From: Candidatus Hydrogenedentota bacterium
GTDB lineage: Bacteria; Hydrogenedentota; Hydrogenedentia; Hydrogenedentales; JAEUWI01
Assembly: GCA_030430835.1 (NCBI GenBank)
Contig: JAUIKJ010000137.1
Span: forward strand, 1-7,328
Direction of reading: 5' to 3'
Length of the DNA: 7,328 nt
The position numbers and the translations under genes are program-made. Shown piece after piece: positions 1-5,915 of the stretch. Every line of letters begins with the position of its first letter. The stretch's first letter is position 1. A model generated the notes under the pieces. It was not told the origin of the DNA and ran no database searches. It worked only from the letters and a program-made list of their open reading frames with translations.

Positions 1-1307
1 GTCCCGTCATCTACGAGCAATGGGGTGATAGCAAGCACTTCCGCGGGAACATCGGATGCTTCGAGTGCCACAAAGCCGAGCCGGACGATGTGGACGCGAT
101 GGATCATTTCGGTCAGCTCATTTCGATTATCGTCAGCCCGCGCGACTGCGCGCGCTGTCACGAGAAGGAAGTTGCCGAATTCTCGGCATCCCACCACTCC
201 AAGGCAGCGCGAATCCTTGGCTCACTCGACAATGTGCTCGCAGAGGTGGTGGAAGGAAACAGCGATTTTGTCACCCCCATGTTCCCCATGGGCGTTTCCG
301 CGGCCGCGGTCAGTGGCTGCTGGCAATGCCACGGCTCCGAAGTGAAGGTGCTTCCCGGTGGCAAGCTTGATCCCGCGACCTGGCCCAATACCGGTATCGG
401 GCGCATCAACCCCGATGGTTCTGAAGGTTCATGCAGCGCCTGCCACTCCCGCCATGCCTTCTCGGTTGAACAGGTGCGCCAGCCGGAGAACTGCGGCAAG
501 TGTCACATGGGTCCCGACCACCCGCAGATCGAGATCTACAACGAATCCAAACACGGGATCGCCTTCCGTGCCAATATCGACAAGATGAACCTCGACAGCC
601 CCAAATGGATCGTGGGCGAGGACTACAGTGCCGCCCCGACCTGTGCGACCTGCCACATGAGCGCCACCAAGGACCAGCCCGTGACCCACGACGTTGGCAT
701 GCGTATCAGCTGGAACAACCGGCCCGCGGTCTCGATTCGCCCGGAAGTCTCCGACGCGAAGATGGGCCTTCCCGGCGCGGACGTGCCCTGGCAGGAACGC
801 CGCGCGAACATGAAAAACGTCTGCCTCAACTGCCACAACATCGACTACGTTGACGCGTTCTACATGCAGTACGACGGCCTGCTGGATCTCTACCACGAGA
901 AGTTTGCAGAGCCCGGCCTTGAACTCATGGAGCTTGCCAAGCCCCTGATGAAGCCGGTCGCCTTCGGCAACAAGATCGACTGGATCTGGTTTGAGCTCTG
1001 GCACCACGAAGGCCGGCGTGCGCGCCATGGCGTCTCTATGATGGGGCCGGACATCACGCATTGGCACGGTACCTACGAAGTGGCCAAGCATTTCTACAGC
1101 GAGTTCCTTCCCGAACTGGAGGAACTCATTGAGCACGGCCGCGACTCCGAAGATGCCACCAAGATCGCAGCGGCCGATGCGCTGGAAGAAAAGATTGAGG
1201 AAGTACTCAACCACAACAATCACCGCTGGTACCTGAACAAGCAGGATCCAGAAGAGAAGGCGGAGCGGCAGAAGCGCATGGAAGAGTTCAAGAGCCGCTA
1301 TGAGTAA
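1..1307 (+). CDS. hao: HAO-family octaheme cytochrome c (hydroxylamine oxidoreductase-like), 5' partial
   Basis: This is the C-terminal part of a periplasmic multihaem cytochrome c; its start lies upstream, and the reading frame is open from base 3. A GTG at 90 falls after the first haem site and is not the start. Seven CXXCH sites are present (bases 57, 147, 318, 432, 492, 642 and 822). Compared with Nitrosomonas europaea HAO as I recall it, these match haems 2-8, so haem 1 is upstream and the P460-type haem 4 is CWQCH at 318. The HAO active-site Asp-His pair is conserved as GPDH after haem 6 (Asp 516-518, His 519-521). The cross-linking Tyr467 position is Ile (1053-1055, in PDITHWHG). The spacer between haems 4 and 5 is longer than in Nitrosomonas HAO. 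There is no C-terminal membrane helix; the end is a charged, probably coiled-coil helix. Family members oxidise hydroxylamine or hydrazine, or reduce nitrite or hydroxylamine; the missing Tyr favours reduction (inference). The stop overlaps the next gene by 8 bp. Confidence 0.93.
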   Translation, partial: PVIYEQWGDSKHFRGNIGCFECHKAEPDDVDAMDHFGQLISIIVSPRDCARCHEKEVAEFSASHHSKAARILGSLDNVLAEVVEGNSDFVTPMFPMGVSAAAVSGCWQCHGSEVKVLPGGKLDPATWPNTGIGRINPDGSEGSCSACHSRHAFSVEQVRQPENCGKCHMGPDHPQIEIYNESKHGIAFRANIDKMNLDSPKWIVGEDYSAAPTCATCHMSATKDQPVTHDVGMRISWNNRPAVSIRPEVSDAKMGLPGADVPWQERRANMKNVCLNCHNIDYVDAFYMQYDGLLDLYHEKFAEPGLELMELAKPLMKPVAFGNKIDWIWFELWHHEGRRARHGVSMMGPDITHWHGTYEVAKHFYSEFLPELEELIEHGRDSEDATKIAAADALEEKIEEVLNHNNHRWYLNKQDPEEKAERQKRMEEFKSRYE

Positions 1308-1779
1308 TTGCGGCGGCGACTGTCAATGCGGAGAAGGCTCGGAAGCCTTCTCCGTGGAGGCCCTTGAGGCAAGCCTGATGGCGCACGCCCTGGAAGCGTG
1401 TGAACGGGCGCACATCCGGCTTGGCGGGCCCCTGACCCAGGACAACCTCGAGGCCTTCCTCGCCGACGATCTCTGCGTACGTTTTCCCACTACGATCGTC
1501 TACACGGAAGACGGGTTGTCACCGCACCAGTTTGCCGAACCCGTGATTGTGGATGACGACGCGCAGAAAACCTGCCGGCTCCATGTACGCCCCTGCTACG
1601 CCGCCCACCCAGCCGCGCTGCCGCTCTTCGTCGCCTACATGGCCCCCGTCATCAACTACGGGCCCATCGTGACCCCAGAAATCTGCGAAGCCTATGGCGC
1701 CCGGCTCCTGGGTATGGACGAAGAAAGTTACTACGAGGGGCTTTGCGCAGTGGTGCCCGCGGATACCCCGGCGCACTAG
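1300..1779 (+). CDS. Cys-rich hypothetical protein coupled to the HAO-like gene
   Basis: I do not recognise this 159-residue acidic protein. It has no signal peptide or membrane segment, so it is probably cytosolic. It carries nine cysteines, three of them in an N-terminal CGGDCQCG cluster (residues 4, 8 and 10), with others at about 34, 58, 92, 99, 128 and 148. That spacing could bind a metal or an Fe-S cluster, but it matches no ferredoxin or CXXCH haem pattern I know. The ATG at 1300 overlaps the end of the cytochrome gene (ATGAGTAA). A weak AAGAG at 1290-1294 is the only Shine-Dalgarno candidate, so translation probably depends on coupling to the upstream gene. The arrangement suggests a role linked to the cytochrome, for example in maturation, sensing or cytosolic electron or nitrogen metabolism; none of these can be chosen from sequence. 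It is a real gene by its tight overlap, codon use matching its neighbours and lack of a better frame. Confidence 0.85.
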   Translation: MSNCGGDCQCGEGSEAFSVEALEASLMAHALEACERAHIRLGGPLTQDNLEAFLADDLCVRFPTTIVYTEDGLSPHQFAEPVIVDDDAQKTCRLHVRPCYAAHPAALPLFVAYMAPVINYGPIVTPEICEAYGARLLGMDEESYYEGLCAVVPADTPAH

Positions 1780-1943
1780 GAGCGAGGCCCCGGAAAGCGC
1801 CTGCGCAGCGGGCACCCGCCTTGCCGCCTGCGTCACTCCCCGGTAGCGCGAACGGCACCGCCATCGACGCAATCCTGCGCTACGTCCGCGGTCCATAATA
1901 CGGGCTGGCAATACCCACGGCCTCTGACGATCAGACACAAAAA
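1780..1943. other. Intergenic stretch between the HAO unit and tRNA-Glu
   Basis: No gene or convincing terminator is seen. There is a 7-bp inverted repeat (GTAGCGC at 1843-1849 and GCGCTAC at 1877-1883) with a 27-base loop, and a short hairpin (TCTGA/TCAGA, 1923-1935). Neither is followed by a T-run in the direction that would end the upstream + strand transcript. Five A at 1939-1943 give U5 directly after the tRNA CCA end on the - strand, which may help end tRNA transcription. Confidence 0.5.
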
Positions 1944-2021
1944 TGGCGTCCCCAAGGGGATTTGAACCCCTGTCGCCGCCGTGAAAGGGCGGTGTCCTAG
2001 ACCAGGCTAGACGATGGGGAC
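1944..2021 (-). tRNA. trnE: tRNA-Glu (anticodon UUC)
   Basis: Read on the - strand, this is a full 78-nt cloverleaf. The acceptor arms GTCCCCA (2021-2015) and TGGGGAC (1954-1948) pair over 7 bp, the discriminator base is G, and the CCA end is encoded (1946-1944). The anticodon stem CCGCC/GGCGG encloses the loop CTTTCAC, placing anticodon TTC at 1983-1985 and decoding GAA/GAG. The T arm has the stem AGGGG/CCCCT with loop TTCAAAT. The body closely matches the well-known bacterial tRNA-Glu sequence. It stands alone, opposite in strand to all protein genes here, with its own promoter upstream. No second copy of its 3' end is seen in the window, so there is no sign of integration at this tRNA. Confidence 0.97.
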
Positions 2022-2058
2022 GCTGAAAAAGGCGTCGAAAGTGTCTTGAGTTTGAAAA

Positions 2059-2084
2059 CGCGGGAAACAAGGGTGTTTCCCGCG
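2059..2084 (-). promoter_or_regulatory. Perfect 11-bp hairpin in the tRNA-Glu leader
   Basis: CGCGGGAAACA (2059-2069) and TGTTTCCCGCG (2074-2084) are perfect inverted repeats around a 4-base loop. On the - strand the stem is followed at once by GTTTTC (T-run 2058-2055), so it resembles a weak intrinsic terminator. It sits between the predicted tRNA promoter and the tRNA 5' end, within the first 35 or so transcribed bases. It could act as an attenuator, as a processing site for the 5' leader, or as a block to + strand read-through. On the + strand there is no T-run after it. Confidence 0.6.
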
Positions 2085-2097
2085 GATCGTGGGCGGA

Positions 2098-2127
2098 ACT
2101 ATAGCAATGGTGGGCGGGGGAAGTCAA
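2098..2127 (-). promoter_or_regulatory. Sigma70-type promoter of tRNA-Glu
   Basis: On the - strand, TTGACT (2127-2122, 5 of 6 consensus matches) is followed after 18 bases by TATAGT (2103-2098, 5 of 6). The predicted start is near 2091, about 70 bases before the mature tRNA 5' end at 2021. Strength and position fit a stable-RNA promoter. Confidence 0.75.
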
Positions 2128-2214
2128 CTTGCGTGTGATGGGCCGTGGCCGGGGGCTGTGTGGCGGGGATGAATCTGTATCTTAGGAGCGCTGCGAAGTG
2201 TCGCGCCCGGTGCG

Positions 2215-2243
2215 TTGCCGGCATGGGGCGTGCTTGCTATAGT
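2215..2243 (+). promoter_or_regulatory. Sigma70-type promoter of the sulfatase operon
   Basis: TTGCCG (2215-2220, 4 of 6) and TATAGT (2238-2243, 5 of 6) are spaced by exactly 17 bases. The predicted transcription start near 2250 leaves a leader of about 29 bases before the ATG at 2279, with a Shine-Dalgarno GGGAG at 2265-2269. It diverges from the tRNA promoter about 90 bp away. No operator palindrome is visible around it. Confidence 0.65.
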
Positions 2244-2278
2244 GCGCCCAGTTTGTTTATCCCCGGGAGTGGTGCGTC

Positions 2279-4228
2279 ATGATTACGCGGAAAGAGTTCC
2301 TGCAGCGGGCGGGGCTGGCCGGGCTGGCCGGGCTGGCGGCGACGGTGCCGTGGCGGTCGGCGCGCGCGGCGACTGGACAGCGGCCGCCGAATGTGCTCTG
2401 GATCTCGACGGAGGACATCGGATCGCATCTCGGATGTTATGGTGATCCGAATGCGATTACGCCCGCGCTTGATCGGCTTGCGACGGAGGGGGTGCGCTAC
2501 TCGCATTTTTTCACGGCGGCCCCGGTTTGCGCGCCGAATCGATCCTGCATCATCACCGGGATGTACCCGCAGACGATTGGGTCGCACCCGATGCGATCGG
2601 GGGGCGAGGGCGCGGACCGTTCGCAGATTCCCCCGCTTACCCCGCCGCTCCGTTGTTTCCCGCAGTATCTGCGCGATGCGGGGTATTACTGCACGAACAA
2701 CGTGAAGGAAGACTTCAATTTTGTGAAGCCGCCCGGCGTGTGGGACGACTCGAGCAACAAGGCGCACTGGCGCAACCGGCCGAATCCGGATCAGCCCTTC
2801 TTCGCGGTTTTCAATGCGACCGTGACCCACGAGAGCGCGAACCATGTTTCGCCGACGGTGCATGCCAAGCGGACCGCCATGCTGACGGACGCACAGCGTC
2901 AAGACCCGGCGAAGATCACGCCGCCGCCCTATCACGCGGACACGCCGCGCGTCCGCGAAACCTGGGCGCGCTATCTGGAAACGGTCACTGCTATGGATTA
3001 TTGGGTGGCCGATCTCCTGCAACAGCTCGCGGACGACGGTCTCGCGGACAACACCATCGTCATGTTCTGGTCCGACCACGGCGACGGCGTGCCCCGCTGC
3101 AAGCGCTGGTGCCTGGATTCGGGCACGCGGGTGCCGGTGATCGTCCGCATTCCGGAGGCCTACCGTACCGCGGGCCAGGGACTTCCGGGCACGACGGACA
3201 ACCGGCTCTGTTCCTCCATCGATTTCGCCCCGACCGTACTGCATCTGGCGGGTCTGCCTATCCCGGGGCATCTTCAGGGCCAGCCCTTTCTCGGGAACGC
3301 GCTGCCTGCGCCGCGGGCGTTTGTTTACGCGGCGCGTGATCGGATGGACGAGCGGCACGACATCATCCGCAGCGTTCGCGGCCGCCGCTTCCGTTATGTG
3401 CGGCAATACCAGCCCTGGCTGCCCTATAACCAATACCTCAATTACGGCGAACGCCACCCTATCCAGCAGGAGATGCGCCGCCTCGCGGCACAAGGAAAGT
3501 TGCCTTCGGCTTGCGCGTGGTTCACGGCGCCCCATAAGGCGATCGAGGAGCTCTACGATTCCGAGAACGATCCCCACGAAATGATCAACCTGGTGGACGA
3601 TCCCGCACATCAGTCCACGCTCGCGGCGCTGCGCGCCGAACACGCGCGCTGGTTCTTCGCCGTGGACGACCTTGGCCTGATTCCCGAGGCCGAACTCTTC
3701 GACCTCGATGCGGAACATGGTGGCCGCTACAATATTGCGCGGGCGCTCAAACAGGCGGACCCCAATTTCTTCGTGAAGCTTCGAGATCTCGCGATGATCG
3801 CGGGTCGACCCGAGGGAGACGACGTGGCCACCCTCGTGGCCGCCATGCGTAGCCCCTATCCCTCCATGCGCTATTGGGCCGTGATCGGCCTGGGCAATCT
3901 CGGGGCACCCGGAGATACCGCGAAGACCGCGGCCGGTGCCGCACTGGGCGATGGCAAGGCGGTGGTGCGGGTGGCGGCGGCCGGCGCGCTCTTCCGGATG
4001 GGCCACGCCCAAGACAAGGCACTGGAAACACTCGCGCGTGCGCTGAGGAGTTCCCACGAATGGATTCGCCATCAGTCCACGCTGATGCTGGACGAGATCG
4101 GCGAATCGGCGCGCCCACTGCTACCGCAGTTGCGCGCTGCACTGAAGGATCGCGAAAACAAGTACGTCGTCCGCGTCGCGCAACACACGGTCAACGTTCT
4201 TACGGGAGGGACGGATGAAGCGCCGTAG
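2279..4228 (+). CDS. Exported sulfatase with C-terminal HEAT-like repeats (copy A)
   Basis: A 649-residue sulfatase of the alkaline phosphatase-like fold, which hydrolyses sulfate esters (or N-sulfate) using formylglycine. Residues 1-31 are a leader with a Tat-like TRKEFL motif (RK in place of RR), a GLA-repeat hydrophobic core and an ARA-A cleavage site. The catalytic motif is C84-A-P-N-R88, with Cys84 the formylglycine precursor. Metal ligands are probably E45-D46 (STED, where classical enzymes have Asp-Asp) and D266-H267 (WSDHG). The GKWH motif of arylsulfatases is absent; NNVKEDFNF lies at about 140-148. This layout resembles the heparan N-sulfatase-like group common in Planctomycetes (recalled, not searched). 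Residues from about 515 to 640 form three or four HEAT-like helical repeats, beyond the usual sulfatase length. The start is supported by GGGAG 9 bases upstream. The end overlaps the next gene by 14 bp. The substrate is unknown; a sulfated polysaccharide is likely. Confidence 0.93.
   Translation: MITRKEFLQRAGLAGLAGLAATVPWRSARAATGQRPPNVLWISTEDIGSHLGCYGDPNAITPALDRLATEGVRYSHFFTAAPVCAPNRSCIITGMYPQTIGSHPMRSGGEGADRSQIPPLTPPLRCFPQYLRDAGYYCTNNVKEDFNFVKPPGVWDDSSNKAHWRNRPNPDQPFFAVFNATVTHESANHVSPTVHAKRTAMLTDAQRQDPAKITPPPYHADTPRVRETWARYLETVTAMDYWVADLLQQLADDGLADNTIVMFWSDHGDGVPRCKRWCLDSGTRVPVIVRIPEAYRTAGQGLPGTTDNRLCSSIDFAPTVLHLAGLPIPGHLQGQPFLGNALPAPRAFVYAARDRMDERHDIIRSVRGRRFRYVRQYQPWLPYNQYLNYGERHPIQQEMRRLAAQGKLPSACAWFTAPHKAIEELYDSENDPHEMINLVDDPAHQSTLAALRAEHARWFFAVDDLGLIPEAELFDLDAEHGGRYNIARALKQADPNFFVKLRDLAMIAGRPEGDDVATLVAAMRSPYPSMRYWAVIGLGNLGAPGDTAKTAAGAALGDGKAVVRVAAAGALFRMGHAQDKALETLARALRSSHEWIRHQSTLMLDEIGESARPLLPQLRAALKDRENKYVVRVAQHTVNVLTGGTDEAP
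2312..2338 (+). repeat. Three 9-bp tandem repeats in the leader of sulfatase A
   Basis: GGGCTGGCC occurs three times in a row (2312-2320, 2321-2329, 2330-2338), the third with a changed last base. It encodes Gly-Leu-Ala three times in the hydrophobic core of the leader. Copy number could change by slippage without breaking the frame. The paralogue A' has a similar peptide without the perfect DNA repeat. Confidence 0.8.
4205..4209 (+). promoter_or_regulatory. Shine-Dalgarno site deciding the start of sulfatase B
   Basis: GGAGG lies five bases before the ATG at 4215, inside the end of sulfatase A. It favours 4215 over the next in-frame ATG at 4230, which would be 20 bases away. This matters because no ATG, GTG or TTG occurs in frame between the palindrome at 4264-4289 and the hydrophobic leader segment. 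Confidence 0.7.
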
Positions 4229-5915
4229 GATGAAAAACGAAGGTGTATGCTGGCCGGATAGCGGTCATTCCCGCCTGCGCGGGAATGACGGGACTGCAGG
4301 CTTTCGACTTAAGGGCAGCGTATTCACTCTAGCCTTTGCGGTAATCCTGTCGGCCCTTGCCTTCGCGGATGAGACGGCCGCGCCGCGTCCGAATATCGTG
4401 GTGATCATGGCAGACGACATGGGCTTCTCCGACATCGGCTGCTACGGTGGCGAGATCGCCACACCCAACCTCGACCGGATGGCGGCGGAAGGCCTGCGGT
4501 TCACGCAGTTCTACAACAACGCCAAATGTTCGCCCACACGTGCCTCCCTGCTTACCGGGCTCTACTCACAGCAGTGCGGCGTGCACAATGGCCCGGTCAT
4601 CATGAGGAACTGCACCACCATCGCCGAGGTGCTCGGCGCCGCGGGTTACCGGGCATACATGGCGGGCAAGTGGCACTCGGCCGAACTGCCGACCGACCGC
4701 GGTTTCGAGCGTTACTACGGACTCGCCGACGGCTGCTGCAACTTCTTTAATCCCGGCGAACAGCGCGATGGCGAGGCCGCCCCGGCCGAAAAGAACTACC
4801 CGCGTCGCTGGTCCGAAGACGGCAAAATCATGCAGCCCTACACCCCCGAAGATCCGGACTTCTACGCCACCGACGCCTTTACCGATCATGCGATTGCGTA
4901 CCTCGACGCGCACCCCAGGGACGAGCCCTTCCTGCTCTATCTCGCCTACACTGCGCCGCATTACCCGCTGCAGGCACCGGAAGAGGACATTGCCAAGTAC
5001 CGCGGCAAGTACCTCAAGGGCTGGGACGCCCTGCGCGCGGAACGGCATGCCCGCATGATCGAGATGGGTATCGTCGACGCGAAGTGGCCGCTTTCCCCGC
5101 GCGATCCCCAGGTCGCCGCATGGACCGATGTGGAGAACCGGGATGCCTGGGACACCGAAAAACTCGTGACCACGAAGCCGAACGGACTCTCTTGGGAAGA
5201 CGCCCGCGATCGCGATATGTGGGACCTGAAGATGGCGGTCTATGCCGCGATGATCGACCGTATGGACCAGAACATCGGCCGCTTGCTCGACACGCTCGAC
5301 GCGATGGGCGTGGCCGAGAACACGCTGATTCTCTTCCTCGCCGACAACGGCGGCTGCGCCGAACTGCGCAATGCCACGCCAGACGTGCCGCCCGGGCCCG
5401 TAGATTCCTACCGGACCGTCGACCCGCCCTGGGCCCAGGCGCAGAACACGCCCTTCCGCAAATACAAGCGCTGGGACCACGAAGGCGGCATCGCCACGCC
5501 GCTGGTTGCCCGCTGGCCGAAGACCATCGCGCCCAACACGATCACCCACCAGCCCGGCCACCTGATTGATTTCATGGCGACCTTCATCGAAATGGCAGAT
5601 GCGCACTACCCCGAGACCTTCGACGGTAAGCCCATCCCGCCGGTGGAAGGCAAGAGCCTCCTGCCGGTGTTTCGCGGCGAGGAGCGGGAGGGCCACGACA
5701 CCCTCTGCTGGCAATTCAGTAACAGCCGCGCCGTGCGGCAGGGCAAGTGGAAGCTGGTCCAGGGCGACGGCCCCTGGGAACTCTACGACCTCGAAGCGGA
5801 CCGTACGGAACTCACCGACCTCGCTGGGCAATATCCCGAACGCGTCGCGGCGATGAAGGACGCGTGGTCCGCCTGGGCCAAGCGTTGCGGCGCATTGAAC
5901 GCGGAGAAAATCTGA
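4215..5915 (+). CDS. Exported arylsulfatase-type sulfatase (B)
   Basis: A 566-residue Cys-type sulfatase, unlike its two neighbours in detail. The active site is C105-S-P-T-R109, the canonical CXPXR formylglycine motif. Metal ligands are D67-D68 (ADDMG) and D377-N378 (ADNGG); GKWH at 151-154, APHYP with His249, and a Lys-rich KYKRW at 416-420 before DHEGG complete the classical arylsulfatase set. The Trp-rich middle region (about 265-340) fits AtsA-like enzymes of Planctomycetes and related phyla (recalled family features). The leader is Sec-type: a hydrophobic segment at about 36-48 and an AFA-DE cleavage site after residue 51. The n-region is unusually long, about 33 residues, because a palindromic repeat is translated within it as SGHSRLRGND. 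The 4215 start has a good Shine-Dalgarno; 4230 is the alternative. It overlaps the gene before by 14 bp and the gene after by 1 bp. Activity needs a formylglycine-generating enzyme encoded elsewhere. Confidence 0.93.
   Translation: MKRRRMKNEGVCWPDSGHSRLRGNDGTAGFRLKGSVFTLAFAVILSALAFADETAAPRPNIVVIMADDMGFSDIGCYGGEIATPNLDRMAAEGLRFTQFYNNAKCSPTRASLLTGLYSQQCGVHNGPVIMRNCTTIAEVLGAAGYRAYMAGKWHSAELPTDRGFERYYGLADGCCNFFNPGEQRDGEAAPAEKNYPRRWSEDGKIMQPYTPEDPDFYATDAFTDHAIAYLDAHPRDEPFLLYLAYTAPHYPLQAPEEDIAKYRGKYLKGWDALRAERHARMIEMGIVDAKWPLSPRDPQVAAWTDVENRDAWDTEKLVTTKPNGLSWEDARDRDMWDLKMAVYAAMIDRMDQNIGRLLDTLDAMGVAENTLILFLADNGGCAELRNATPDVPPGPVDSYRTVDPPWAQAQNTPFRKYKRWDHEGGIATPLVARWPKTIAPNTITHQPGHLIDFMATFIEMADAHYPETFDGKPIPPVEGKSLLPVFRGEEREGHDTLCWQFSNSRAVRQGKWKLVQGDGPWELYDLEADRTELTDLAGQYPERVAAMKDAWSAWAKRCGALNAEKI
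4264..4289. repeat. REP-like palindrome (GTCATTCCCGC-CTGC-GCGGGAATGAC)
   Basis: A perfect 11-bp inverted repeat (4264-4274 and 4279-4289) with a 4-base CTGC loop. The sequence matches a widespread class of bacterial intergenic palindromes, whose translation often leaves HSRLRGND-like peptides in predicted proteins. Here it lies inside the 5' coding part of sulfatase B and keeps the frame. No second copy or adjacent transposase is in the window. A RAYT/Y1-type transposase elsewhere in the genome may have spread it (inference). Confidence 0.85.

Noticed and set aside
429..1223. Open frame of 264 codons on the - strand
   Set aside because: Antisense to the cytochrome gene, whose regular CXXCH sites fix the real frame.
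1843..1883. 7-bp inverted repeat as a terminator of the HAO unit
   Set aside because: The loop is 27 bases and no T-run follows, so it is not a convincing intrinsic terminator.
1944..2021. tRNA-Glu as an integration site of a mobile element
   Set aside because: No duplicated tRNA 3' end, integrase gene or inverted terminal repeats are seen within the window.
2059..2084. Leader hairpin as a second copy of the palindrome at 4264-4289
   Set aside because: Both contain GCGGGAA/TTCCCGC, but the stem order is reversed relative to the loop and the rest differs, so common origin is not supported.
1519..2127. Open frame of 202 codons on the - strand
   Set aside because: It runs through the tRNA-Glu gene and antisense to the Cys-rich protein gene, so it is not a plausible protein gene.
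2237..4072. Long open frame of 611 codons on the - strand
   Set aside because: It lies wholly antisense to sulfatase A, is rich in Arg, His and Ala-type shadow composition, has no recognisable motif, and is what GC-rich coding DNA gives on the opposite strand.
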